Assembly (NCBI GenBank): GCA_021802825.1 | Contig: JAJZRG010000044.1 | Coordinates: forward strand, 1-33,340 | Direction of reading: 5' to 3' | DNA: 33,340 nucleotides | DNA from: Chloroflexota bacterium | GTDB taxonomy: Bacteria; Chloroflexota; Limnocylindria; Limnocylindrales; CSP1-4 | In this document: piece by piece, positions 22,213 to 29,952 of the stretch | Layout of the letters: every line of letters begins with the position of its first letter | Numbering within the stretch: position 1 is the stretch's first letter | The notes under the pieces: model-generated | Databases searched by the model: none | What the model was told of the DNA's origin: nothing | Seen by the model: only the letters and a program-made list of their open reading frames with translations | Program-made: the position numbers and the translations under genes

Positions 22213-23306
22213 TGGTGGCTCCTGAGGCATTTACCCCCCGCTGGGCCTCCCCGCCGGGCAGGACCATCCGTCGTGCTCTCGACGCGCAGGGCATAACGGT
22301 GACCGATTTCGCCGAGATGGCAGGGCTCTCGCATCAGGCGGCCGAATTGCTGTTTCTGGGTGAGGCGCCGATCACGATGGGCGTGGCGCGCAAGCTGGAG
22401 CAAGCCGTCGGAGGGACTGTCGCGTTCTGGGTGCAGCGCGACGGCCAGTACCGCGACTCGTTGGCGCTGATTGACGCTGATCGGTGGGCGGCGGGCTTCC
22501 CGACCGCCGACCTTGCCCGGCTCGGCTGGATCGAGCGGCCCATGAGCTGGACTGCGCGGATCCAGACGCTGCTCGGCTTCTTCGATGTCGCCGACGCCGC
22601 TGCGTGGCAGCGCGCTTACGGCGCATTGCTCGAGGGCGCGCGCTACCGGATGGCGGCAGCTCTGCTCGAGCCGAAGGCGCTGGCGGCTTGGCTCCGTCGC
22701 GCCGAAGTGGAGGCCGCATCCATCGAAACGGCGCCTTGGAGCGCCGATGCCTTCCGGCAGGCGCTCGATGCCGCGCGTCCGCTCACCAAGTTGGGCGACC
22801 CGGCCAGGTTCGTCCCTGCCCTTACCGACATTTGCGCTTCCGCGGGTGTCGCGCTTGTCGTGGTGAGGGCGCCGACGGGGTGCGCGGCGAGCGGCGCCGC
22901 GCGCTTCGCCAACGCCGTGAGTCCGCAGATCGCCCTGAGCGCCCGCTACCTGTCGGACGACCATCTGTGGTTCACCTTCTACCACGAGGCCGCCCACCTA
23001 CTGCTCGACGGCCCGGGACCGGTGGTCGTCGACGTGCTTGAAGAGACCAGCGCCCGGCAGATTGACGACCGGGAGGCCGCGGCCGATGCGATGGCGGGCG
23101 AGTTGCTGCTCCCCAGTGCGGTTAGGGACGCGCTCCCAGACCCGATCTCCCCGAGGGACGTGCTGAGGGCGGCTCGCGACGCAGGCGTGTCCCCGGGCAT
23201 TGTGGTCGGCCAGCTGCAGCACGCCGGGGTGATCCGATACCGCTCGCGCTACAACGCCCTGAAGCGCCGGTACGCGTGGCGCGGAGCTACCCTCGAAACG
23301 GCGTGA
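22212..23306 (+). CDS. HTH plus ImmA/IrrE metallo-endopeptidase (HigA-like antitoxin partner)
   Basis: A 364-residue two-domain protein. Residues 15-70 form an XRE-type helix-turn-helix (TIRRALDAQGITVTDFAEMA, then GLSHQAAELLFLGEAPIT), as in HigA antitoxins. The C-terminal half is an ImmA/IrrE peptidase domain with zinc motif H258-E-A-A-H262 and a downstream acidic helix (DDREAAADAMAGELLLPS), in which the third ligand is expected. ImmA proteases cleave repressors and switch mobile elements or stress genes on. Following a HigB toxin it probably binds the operator and toxin as antitoxin; the protease may control its own or another repressor's level. It converges on, and overlaps by 20 bp, the DNA-base operon on the other strand. 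Confidence 0.85.
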   Translation: MVAPEAFTPRWASPPGRTIRRALDAQGITVTDFAEMAGLSHQAAELLFLGEAPITMGVARKLEQAVGGTVAFWVQRDGQYRDSLALIDADRWAAGFPTADLARLGWIERPMSWTARIQTLLGFFDVADAAAWQRAYGALLEGARYRMAAALLEPKALAAWLRRAEVEAASIETAPWSADAFRQALDAARPLTKLGDPARFVPALTDICASAGVALVVVRAPTGCAASGAARFANAVSPQIALSARYLSDDHLWFTFYHEAAHLLLDGPGPVVVDVLEETSARQIDDREAAADAMAGELLLPSAVRDALPDPISPRDVLRAARDAGVSPGIVVGQLQHAGVIRYRSRYNALKRRYAWRGATLETA

Positions 23307-24192
23307 ATGCGGCGGGGCTCTTCTGCCAGTTGCAGACCGCGTCCTCCACGACGTCCATCGTCAGCCCGAGCTCCGCGCCAAAGGCCAACAGGCGGTCGTC
23401 CAGCGACCGGGCGGGTACGTTGAGGCCGAACAGGAGCCTCGCGCCGTCCAGCGGGCCGGTTGCGCCCACCAGGTAGGCCCGGTCCGGCTCGAGGGCGAAC
23501 AGTCCGAGCCGCCCAACGGTCGTCAGGTAGTCGAACCTCGCCGTTCGGCCGAAGCCAGCCACCGGCTCCATCGAGCGGTAGGCCGTTGCGAAGGTGGTCC
23601 TCGGGTCGCCGCCGGCCGCGGCCGCAAGCGCGGCGAATCGGTCGGGGTGGGAGCCGCCTACCCAGCGAGCATAGGTCTCGACCGTCAGGCCGGTTCGCGC
23701 GAGTCTCTGGTACTTCCGGTGATTGCCAAACCCACCCGCCCCTCGATCGTGGATGCGATCTGCTTCGGCCTCGATCCACGCGCGGAATCCCGGCGGATCG
23801 CGCGTGACCGCGGCCCAGTCCCAACGGCCCGCACCGAGCCTCCCGTAGACGTCACGCGCGTAACGCCAGCCGCCGCGCGGGCTCTTCCCGAAGTGGACGG
23901 AGAGGAACGCCATCCAGAACGCCTCGTCCACAGCCCCGTCTCGTTGGAGGAAGGCCGCGGCTTTCAGCGGGTCGAACAGCAGGGCGGAGCTTGGGTCCGC
24001 CCGCCTCGGGTCGAGCTCCATGCCCGAGAGGCGCTGGACGAAGGCGCGGCGCCTCTGGCTCTCGACGAGCTGCTCGATGAAGGTGGACCTCTCGCTAGTT
24101 CCCGCGACGCCCGGCAGAGCGCCGAGCCGAGTTTCGAAGCGGTCGAGTGCCTGGCGGAGATCGGCGGCAAGCTGTGCGTCGCCAGGTCTCAC
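23287..24192 (-). CDS. Relative of alpha-glutamyl/putrescinyl thymine pyrophosphorylase (clade 3 type)
   Basis: A 301-residue, mostly helical protein. From memory its pattern matches the bacterial clade-3 family annotated alpha-glutamyl/putrescinyl thymine pyrophosphorylase, whose phage relatives replace the pyrophosphate on activated 5-hydroxymethyluracil in DNA by an amine. The segments I rely on are LDPRRADPSSALLFDPLKAA (60-79), EAFWMAFLSVHFGKSPRGGW (90-109), ARDVYGRLG, GGFGNHRKYQRL (153-164), MEPVAGFGRTARFDYLTTVG (208-227) and AYLVGATGPLDGARLLFG (239-256). GTG 24192 overlaps the stop of the UDG-like gene as GTGA, completing a tightly coupled three-gene unit with a thymidylate-synthase-fold enzyme. 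Substrate and chemistry here are inferred, not shown. Confidence 0.65.
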   Translation of the reverse strand: MRPGDAQLAADLRQALDRFETRLGALPGVAGTSERSTFIEQLVESQRRRAFVQRLSGMELDPRRADPSSALLFDPLKAAAFLQRDGAVDEAFWMAFLSVHFGKSPRGGWRYARDVYGRLGAGRWDWAAVTRDPPGFRAWIEAEADRIHDRGAGGFGNHRKYQRLARTGLTVETYARWVGGSHPDRFAALAAAAGGDPRTTFATAYRSMEPVAGFGRTARFDYLTTVGRLGLFALEPDRAYLVGATGPLDGARLLFGLNVPARSLDDRLLAFGAELGLTMDVVEDAVCNWQKSPAAFTPFRG

Positions 24193-24986
24193 GGCCTCGC
24201 CTCCGCGGCAACCCAGTCGCCAATGCTGCGCTGGACGCCCGCGGTCACGCCGTAGCTGCTCTGGAGGTTGTGGTTGTAGCCGACGACGCGCACTCGCCTG
24301 CCGAGGTCGATGTCGCCAATTCGGTGGGCGTAACCCCAGTACGCGACCCCTGGCACGTGGCGCGGGCCCGTTCGCGGCAGGGACCAATCGGGGACAACCT
24401 CCGACCTCAGGCGTGCGCCCGAGACGGTCTCGAACTCCCGGACGACCGACTGTCCGTTGAGCACGAGGATCTCGATCGCCGAGTCCCGGACGAACATCCC
24501 CGCCGCCGAGCGGCCCGCGGACAGAAGGCGGCGGCGCTGGTTCGGGCTGAGGACGCCCCACTTCTCCGCGGTCGCGTACGGCACCAGGTCGACGTGGCAG
24601 GCCGATGGTGATCCCCCGTAGTACGTCGCGCCAAGCGGGGCGAGGATCGCGTCAAGGACGCGGAACCACCGGTCGTAAGGCCGCTGGTCGAAGTAGCCGT
24701 CGCACGACGCGAGGATTGCCCGCAAGTGCCCAGAATCGGCCTCGGACCAGTCGCGCAGCCCGAGCGATCGCAGCGTCGGCAGCCGCCGCTCCGCCCCATC
24801 CAGCTCGCGGCCGTCACCGTCGACGAACTCCCGAGGGCTCGGGTTGATCCCGACGGTCGCGGCGGTGGCCCGTCCGAGACGCCCGAAGTACGGGACCGGG
24901 CAGGCCCAAGCGAGGAGGTCGGATCCGCTCATCCCGATCATGCAGTCCAGGACCGTCGCGGCGGAGGCGTACGCGATAGGGGTCAT
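24189..24986 (-). CDS. UDG-fold-like protein (predicted)
   Basis: A 265-residue protein with the outline of the uracil-DNA glycosylase superfamily. A first loop after a strand reads ATVGINPSPREF (43-54, like the GxNPGP motif I), a central strand gives CHVDLVPYATAEKWG, a later strand EILVLNGQSVVREF, and a final strand-loop VRVVGYNHNLQSSYGV (232-247) could be the motif II substitute. It lacks the plain HPSPLS motif, so activity on a modified base, or no glycosylase activity at all, is possible. ATG 24986 overlaps the stop of the thymidylate-synthase-like gene (ATGA), and its own stop overlaps the next gene (GTGA). It was not recognised with certainty; the fold call rests on motif order. Confidence 0.5.
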   Translation of the reverse strand: MTPIAYASAATVLDCMIGMSGSDLLAWACPVPYFGRLGRATAATVGINPSPREFVDGDGRELDGAERRLPTLRSLGLRDWSEADSGHLRAILASCDGYFDQRPYDRWFRVLDAILAPLGATYYGGSPSACHVDLVPYATAEKWGVLSPNQRRRLLSAGRSAAGMFVRDSAIEILVLNGQSVVREFETVSGARLRSEVVPDWSLPRTGPRHVPGVAYWGYAHRIGDIDLGRRVRVVGYNHNLQSSYGVTAGVQRSIGDWVAAEARP

Positions 24987-25933
24987 CGGTCTCTCAGCTT
25001 CTCGGCGACGTGAAGGTTGTACACAGGGCTCACGAACTGAGACTGAAGCTCTCCAGCGTCCGCATTGCGGCCGTTCTTCCAGAGCGCGAAGACGCCGAGG
25101 AGGCGCTCCAGATCGGCCCAGTAGGCGTCGGCGGTGTAGTCGGCGGCGATCGGGTCCACGCGCCCGGTCCGGAGCAGCTCCTCGACCTGAAGGAGGTGGT
25201 GGACGGCCGGCCACGGGTCGCCAGGGGGCATCGGGGGCATCGGCTGCGCCGACTGCCAACCCTCGGACAGGAACGCCTCAGCCTCGGGCCGGTCCGCCTC
25301 GTAGAGGTGGAAGCTGCCGACGAAGTGGGTGTGCGTGCCAAGCGCAACGTCCACCGACCGTGCGATCAGCTCCTGCAGCATGGTAAACGAGAAGAGGTCG
25401 TGGGGCAGGCCTCGGTGGACGTCGTTCGATCGGAGGTACGCGATCGAGTCCAGACGACCGTCGCGGACGAGGTACTGGAGGACGCAAGTGCACGGCACGT
25501 CGCCGTGAGCGGACGCCACGTCCTGGTGGTCGAAGATCTGGACGACGGCCTGACGGGAATCTGGGCTCTCGCGCAACTTGGCGATGACGTAGCCGATCTG
25601 GTCGAACCCGTCGGAGTCGAACATGCGAGCGCCGTACCCACCCCACGCTGTGGCGCGCGGGTCGAGGTCCCTGTAGTAGCTCAGGTAGTAGCTGATGAAG
25701 TCCGGGTCAGCGGCCCGGGACAGATACCAGCATGCCTCGCCCAGCGCGCTGAAGATCCTCCCGCGCGCTTCCGTCCTGCTCAGACGCGCCAGCGGATTGC
25801 GGAGGGTCAGCGCAACGGGGTGCAGCTCGCGGCAAGGGCCCTTGCTGGGTGCGATGGGCATCCCGGCGTCGAGCACGCAGCTGATCGACTCCCGCATCAG
25901 GTCGTCAACCGTGTCCTCGGCAAAGCAGTGCAA
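24983..25933 (-). CDS. Thymidylate-synthase-fold dNMP (probably dCMP) methylase/hydroxymethylase
   Basis: A 316-residue member of the thymidylate synthase superfamily, which adds a one-carbon unit from methylene-tetrahydrofolate to C5 of a pyrimidine nucleotide. Conserved parts: E66 in GEACWYL, GGYGARMF, catalytic C148 in DVPCTCVLQYL, phosphate-binding R168-S-N-D171, and FHLYEAD with H209/Y211. The Asn that selects dUMP in ThyA (LPFN) is replaced by Asp (GLPHDLFSF, D179), the change known from dCMP hydroxymethylases. This suggests dCMP as substrate and hydroxymethylation as a possible outcome. TTG 25933 is the only usable start after an in-frame stop, with GGGGG 8 nt upstream. First gene of the three-gene base-modification unit. 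Confidence 0.82.
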   Translation of the reverse strand: MHCFAEDTVDDLMRESISCVLDAGMPIAPSKGPCRELHPVALTLRNPLARLSRTEARGRIFSALGEACWYLSRAADPDFISYYLSYYRDLDPRATAWGGYGARMFDSDGFDQIGYVIAKLRESPDSRQAVVQIFDHQDVASAHGDVPCTCVLQYLVRDGRLDSIAYLRSNDVHRGLPHDLFSFTMLQELIARSVDVALGTHTHFVGSFHLYEADRPEAEAFLSEGWQSAQPMPPMPPGDPWPAVHHLLQVEELLRTGRVDPIAADYTADAYWADLERLLGVFALWKNGRNADAGELQSQFVSPVYNLHVAEKLRDR

Positions 25934-25971
25934 CGTCCACGCCCCCGTTCATCCCGCGGCGTCGTGCCGTC

Positions 25972-25982
25972 GCTAGGCTAGC
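25972..25982. promoter_or_regulatory. GCTAG-G-CTAGC palindrome in the gap before the TS-like gene
   Basis: An 11-bp perfect palindrome in the 133-bp gap between the methyltransferase stop and the TS-like gene, 40 bp upstream of the latter. It may be a regulator site for the three-gene unit. No clear -10/-35 pair is visible. Confidence 0.25.
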
Positions 25983-26066
25983 CCCTCGTGCTGTCCTGGT
26001 GCAGGGCGATGCCGCGATAGCACGGGTAGCCCATTCGAGCACGCGCCGGTGGTCGCGCTCAGGACG

Positions 26067-27107
26067 CTATCTCTTCGCCGAGTCTTGGGTGACAAGGGCG
26101 GCCCCTATTGCTCGGGCGAGGGCTTCGGCAAGGGGGGGAGGCACCGAGTCCGACACCTGACGGATCTGGTCGGTCAACGACCCGCAGAGCTCATATTCGG
26201 GAGGGAAGCCCTGGAGCAACATGGCCTCAAACATGCTCAGGCGCCTCTTGCCGCTCGGGTGTACGTGGACCTCTCGGTGCCCGTAGGCAACTGTCCAGCT
26301 CGGCTCATCCCACCTGAGGGTCCTGAATGAGCGGCCCCACATCTCGCCCGGCCTGAGGCTCCCGTCCTCGAACTTCCGAGACCGTGGGTTCATGTACCAG
26401 TGATTCGCGTGAAGCCCGTGCCGGACAGGTCGGTCGCCCCGCCTATGGGCGATCGGCTCTGCAAGCTCCGCGATGGCGTCGCGGACCGTCACGCGCGCCG
26501 CTTGACTGCCTGCCGGGGGATGGAAGCTGATACTGGACCCATAGCGCACCCCTGCGATGAACATCCGTCGGCGATGCTGAGGAACTCCGAAGTCGACCGC
26601 ATCGAGGTAGAACTCCTGGACGTTCTCGAAGCCGGCCTCTGCGAACCGCTCCTTGAACTGCTCGAGGGACGCGGCATGGGGGCGGTGTCCGAGTCCGGCA
26701 ACGTTCTCGAACAGGAAGAAGTCCAGCTGCCACCTCTGGTTCAGTTCCGCGAGAATCGCCGCGTACGCGAGAGGCAATCTCGCCCGTGGGTCTTCCTCGA
26801 AACGGTGGACGTTGCTGACCGAGAAAGCCTGACACGGGGGTCCGCCGATGACTCCACGCGGCCCGATCTCCGGCGACGCTTCATCCCACATTGCTGCGAC
26901 CTGGGCGGGCGACGCAACCGCGAGATCCGCGACGCGGGCGGGCGAGACCCGGCCGCGGCGGTTCCAGTTGTAGGTCTCCACGGCCACCGGATCGAAGTCG
27001 AGTGCCAGGCGTGGCTCGAAGCCAGTCCTCTCAAACCCGAGGTCGAGGCCGCCAGCACCCGAGAACAGGCTGAGGACCGGAATCGCGTGCCCGGGTTCAG
27101 CAACCAT
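26067..27107 (-). CDS. C5-cytosine DNA methyltransferase (Dcm type)
   Basis: A complete 346-residue DNA cytosine-C5 methyltransferase. Motif I is LSLFSGAGGLDLGF (12-25), motif IV GGPPCQAFS with catalytic C92, motif VI FENVAG (E134-N135-V136), motif VIII QHRRRMFIAG, motif IX region RRLSMFEAMLLQGFP, and motif X QVSDSVPPPLAEALA. The target recognition domain (about 190-270) is short, and the target site cannot be read from sequence. It is on the same strand as, and upstream of, the TS-like operon, and downstream of the HNH-type zinc protein gene. It probably protects host DNA in a restriction-like system. TAGGAT lies exactly 6 nt before the ATG, so it is probably leaderless and separately transcribed. 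Confidence 0.95.
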   Translation of the reverse strand: MVAEPGHAIPVLSLFSGAGGLDLGFERTGFEPRLALDFDPVAVETYNWNRRGRVSPARVADLAVASPAQVAAMWDEASPEIGPRGVIGGPPCQAFSVSNVHRFEEDPRARLPLAYAAILAELNQRWQLDFFLFENVAGLGHRPHAASLEQFKERFAEAGFENVQEFYLDAVDFGVPQHRRRMFIAGVRYGSSISFHPPAGSQAARVTVRDAIAELAEPIAHRRGDRPVRHGLHANHWYMNPRSRKFEDGSLRPGEMWGRSFRTLRWDEPSWTVAYGHREVHVHPSGKRRLSMFEAMLLQGFPPEYELCGSLTDQIRQVSDSVPPPLAEALARAIGAALVTQDSAKR

Positions 27108-27113
27108 CCGGGG

Positions 27114-27119
27114 ATCCTA
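27114..27119 (-). promoter_or_regulatory. Leaderless -10 box of the DNA methyltransferase gene
   Basis: TAGGAT on the minus strand, 6 nt (CCCCGG) before ATG 27107, with no ribosome-binding site. This would let the methyltransferase be made independently of the rest of the island. Confidence 0.4.
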
Positions 27120-27177
27120 TCGCACGGTCAGCATCGCCAGCCATCTTCCCGCCGAGTCCGCTTTCGCCCGCGGCCCT

Positions 27178-27903
27178 CTACTCTCGAGCGAGCTCTTCTC
27201 TTAGCTCGGCGACGATGGCGTGACGCTCAGACGTCGAGAGTTGCCGACAGGCCAGATAGGCTTTGACCGCAGGCAGCAACTCCTCGGAGCTCGCGTTGAG
27301 CCAGGCCAGCAGCAAAGCCCTGTCCTCAGGGGCAAGCTCGGAGACCGCCGCGCGCGCGTTCGAGGCGTGGAGTCGTGGGAGGCCGCCAGCCTTCGAGCAC
27401 CGTCGGCACTGAGTCACCAAGTGCGAGCGCGATCCCGCGTCGGGTCCCGAGGCATCGACGGCACGCACCATAAGTTGGGCGGTCTGAGAGTTGTCGTCGG
27501 GGTATGTCTCCCCGCCGCCGACTCCGCAGCTTGCGCACCGGAAGCCGTCGCGCTCCATGACCTGGAGCCGCAGGCGGTTAGGGATCGCCGTCCGCTTCTG
27601 CTGGTACGCCGGATCCCACACATGGTCCCCTATGCGCGCCAACTTGAGCTCGTCCGCCCGAAGGCGAGGGTTCTCGCGATAGGTCTCGAGCTCCCATCCC
27701 ACCGGCCTGAGATCCCGCATTCGGCGGTCGATCTGCTCGATGCCCGGCATTGCTGCACGAAGGTCTTGGATACGAAAGGTGCCGCCCTCGCCAACCTCTG
27801 TCGCGAGCCACAGCGCGACACGCACCTTGGTGCCCGCCGATATCGTTCGCCAATCGGGGAGCTGGCCGTCAGAATCGCCCACGCCCATGCGCCTCCGCAC
27901 CAT
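27178..27903 (-). CDS. HNH-type zinc protein with N-terminal winged-helix-like domain; catalytic His missing
   Basis: A 241-residue protein. Residues 18-70 resemble a winged helix (WRTISAGTKVRVALWLATEV, then FRIQDLRAAMPGIEQIDRRM). Residues 113-172 have the HNH zinc frame: QVMERDGFRCASCG (C123, C126) and HLVTQCRRCSKAG (C166, C169). Where HNH nucleases carry the DH(I) catalytic pair after the first knuckle, this protein reads LMVRAVDAS, so the general-base His is absent. It may be a DNA-binding or sensor subunit rather than a nuclease. The C-terminus is helical (EDRALLLAWLNASSEEL). It lies between an unknown 202-residue gene and the methyltransferase, all on the minus strand. Start ATG 27903 is tentative; 27888 is possible. 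Confidence 0.7.
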   Translation of the reverse strand: MVRRRMGVGDSDGQLPDWRTISAGTKVRVALWLATEVGEGGTFRIQDLRAAMPGIEQIDRRMRDLRPVGWELETYRENPRLRADELKLARIGDHVWDPAYQQKRTAIPNRLRLQVMERDGFRCASCGVGGGETYPDDNSQTAQLMVRAVDASGPDAGSRSHLVTQCRRCSKAGGLPRLHASNARAAVSELAPEDRALLLAWLNASSEELLPAVKAYLACRQLSTSERHAIVAELREELARE

Positions 27904-27924
27904 CGCTCGACGCGACTGGCCCGA

Positions 27925-28533
27925 CTATGCCACGAGCCCGGAGCGACGGAGCGTCGGCAGCACGCGGGAAACAACGTAGAGTGCTGGCGCGGCATAGGCC
28001 GAGTCGGGATCCAGCATTGCGCACAATTCCAGGCGATTCCGCCCCCGGGCTCCGAGAATCGCTTCCTTGGTGTCGATCCGCCACACGCCGAGCGACCTGA
28101 GCCGGTCGAGGTGATCCGAGCCAACTTCCCGGGCGAGCTCCTCGATGTCGCAGGACTTGAACCGGGGCCACCCGCTCGCATCGGGCAGCACTAGCCGCAC
28201 GGTCATGGTTCTCAATCCGCCGGGCTGAGCCTCAACGGTGGCCCGCCTTCGGCCCATCAGCTGCGCCACGGGGAGCGGAAGACGAGGCACTGGCTCGGGA
28301 CGCCCCAGAACGACCTCGCGCTCAGCCGTACTCCAGACGGTCTCCCAGACCGGAAGCTCGGGTCCTGCACCGTCAAGGATCCAGGTCGTCCGGATACCCG
28401 CTGCAGACTGACTCGAAGTTGTCGTTCCGGTGATTCGATCGGTGCCGACGGAGTACAGTCGCAGCCGCTGGCACAGTTCGAATTCGGTCAACGCGATCGC
28501 TCTCTCATTGCGCTCGTGGGGCCACTGAATCAT
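27925..28533 (-). CDS. Hypothetical island protein, 202 aa
   Basis: I recognise no family. From ATG 28533 the product starts MIQWPHERNERAIALTEFEL, followed by a strand-rich half (TWILDGAGPELPVWETVW) and a helical C-terminal half (CDIEELAREVGSDHLDRLRS, then LGVWRIDTKEAILGARGRNR). It has no signal peptide or membrane helix. Only 21 bp separate its stop from the HNH-type gene, so the two are probably one transcript. Its start is 24 bp from the divergent ParB-like gene, so both operons share one regulatory region. A role as recognition or adaptor subunit is a guess from position. Confidence 0.6.
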   Translation of the reverse strand: MIQWPHERNERAIALTEFELCQRLRLYSVGTDRITGTTTSSQSAAGIRTTWILDGAGPELPVWETVWSTAEREVVLGRPEPVPRLPLPVAQLMGRRRATVEAQPGGLRTMTVRLVLPDASGWPRFKSCDIEELAREVGSDHLDRLRSLGVWRIDTKEAILGARGRNRLELCAMLDPDSAYAAPALYVVSRVLPTLRRSGLVA

Positions 28534-28557
28534 ACCGCGCAGGAGGGACGCCAGACC

Positions 28558-29952
28558 GTGCCGCCGAAGCAGCCAACGGCCGCCGCGAGAGTCGGCCAGG
28601 TTATCGAGGAGCGTCTCGCGGCCCAGGAAGATGGCCTGAATGAAACCGTCACCGTTGAGTGGCGAGGTCTGCTCAAGACCATCCCAGTCATCACGATGCC
28701 GGTCGCGCTTCTCTCGTTCAACCCGGAAACCCACCGTATCCGCGCTCAGCGGACCTTGGACCCCACCAGGGACGCCGCGGTCCAGGCGGATCCGTTTGGT
28801 GTCGACGCTCAGGCGTATCTACGGTACCTGCTGCGGGGCGATCCAAAGGATCCGAGTCGGCCAGATCCCGAGTACGAGAACCTGCGCGACGACCTACTAG
28901 CTCACGGTCAAACCGACCCGGGCGTCATTACGCGAGCCGGCGTATTGATCAATGGCAACACCCGGTGTGCCGCGCTTCAGGAGCTCGGGAGGGAGGACAT
29001 CCGAGTCGGCGTCCTCCCGCCCGACGCAAGCCATGAAGACTTCGCCCGGCTTGAACTGAGTCTCCAGCTCAGGAAGGAGTACAAGAGGCAGTACTCCTTC
29101 GTGAACTTCCTCCTAGCTGTCGACGAGCAGTTCCAGGCAGGGAAACCGCCTGCGACGATCCTCAAGGACTTCAGGATCAAGCAGCTGACATTCGACCGCT
29201 CGCGCTGGATCCTCGACTTCATCCGCGACGCGATCAGCCGCTCCGAGACCACGGCTCCGGATGGCACGAAGCGGAGCCTGCGGCTTGTCGACTTCGAGGA
29301 CGACCAAGGCAAGCTCGAGGAGCTCTGGCGGACCTACGTCGGGACAAAGGCGCGCTCCAGCGATGATGCCGAGGCGCTTCGGGAATCGAGGTTGCTGGCG
29401 CTCGCGTTGGACAAGTCCAAGACTGACCTGCGCCTGATCGAGTCTGACTTTTATCCCTCCTACCTCGAGAAGCGTCTGGCCAAGGCGGGACTTGCGCCCG
29501 CCACGCCCGCCTCCGCGCCAGCGACAATCCCTGGCCTTCAGGTTACTGCTCACCAGGTCTCGCCGCACGTGGTCCAGATCCGCGCACTCGCAGACCGCGT
29601 GCTGCAGGCGAAGGCGCTCGCGATAGCAGGCGTCCCAAATGCACAATCGGAAGCGACCCTCGACGGGGTCCTTGACGCTGTCGAGTCGGCGCTTGACGCG
29701 TCAGGCAAGAACCAACGGCTCAAGAAGAAGCGCCTCGCTCCTGCCGAGAGACTCGGCGACGCCAACGACGACTTGGAACTGTGCCTGGATGCCGTCCGCG
29801 GCGCGCGCGCGACGGGCGAATTCCAGGCCGATGAGCTCGACGACCAGCTCATTGAGATGCGCCATCACCTGAGGGCACTCGCCTCACTTGTGGAGCGGGC
29901 AAATGGGGCGGGCGAAGGCGTGACCTGGCTCCGCGAGATTGCCGCGCGGTGA
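28558..29952 (+). CDS. ParB/Srx-domain protein of the defence island
   Basis: A 464-residue protein. A ParB-like N-terminal domain spans about residues 45-160, with the diagnostic GVITRAGVLINGNTRCAALQ (122-141) matching the phosphate-binding G-[NH]-x-R box. The rest is a long helical region (DEQFQAGKPPATILKDFRIK, about 190-300, may be an HTH) and a helical C-terminus. ParB-fold domains act in chromosome partition as CTP switches, but solitary versions in modification or defence clusters bind DNA or act on nucleotides. GTG 28558 follows GGAGGG at 10 nt; GTG 28516 would add 14 residues. Its stop overlaps the helicase start as GTGA. No ParA or parS is near, so partition is unlikely. Confidence 0.75.
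   Translation: MPPKQPTAAARVGQVIEERLAAQEDGLNETVTVEWRGLLKTIPVITMPVALLSFNPETHRIRAQRTLDPTRDAAVQADPFGVDAQAYLRYLLRGDPKDPSRPDPEYENLRDDLLAHGQTDPGVITRAGVLINGNTRCAALQELGREDIRVGVLPPDASHEDFARLELSLQLRKEYKRQYSFVNFLLAVDEQFQAGKPPATILKDFRIKQLTFDRSRWILDFIRDAISRSETTAPDGTKRSLRLVDFEDDQGKLEELWRTYVGTKARSSDDAEALRESRLLALALDKSKTDLRLIESDFYPSYLEKRLAKAGLAPATPASAPATIPGLQVTAHQVSPHVVQIRALADRVLQAKALAIAGVPNAQSEATLDGVLDAVESALDASGKNQRLKKKRLAPAERLGDANDDLELCLDAVRGARATGEFQADELDDQLIEMRHHLRALASLVERANGAGEGVTWLREIAAR

Noticed and set aside
28558..29952. Chromosome or plasmid partition protein ParB
   Set aside because: There is no ParA or parS. The gene is translationally coupled to an SNF2 helicase, and its similarity to ParB is limited to the N-terminal domain.
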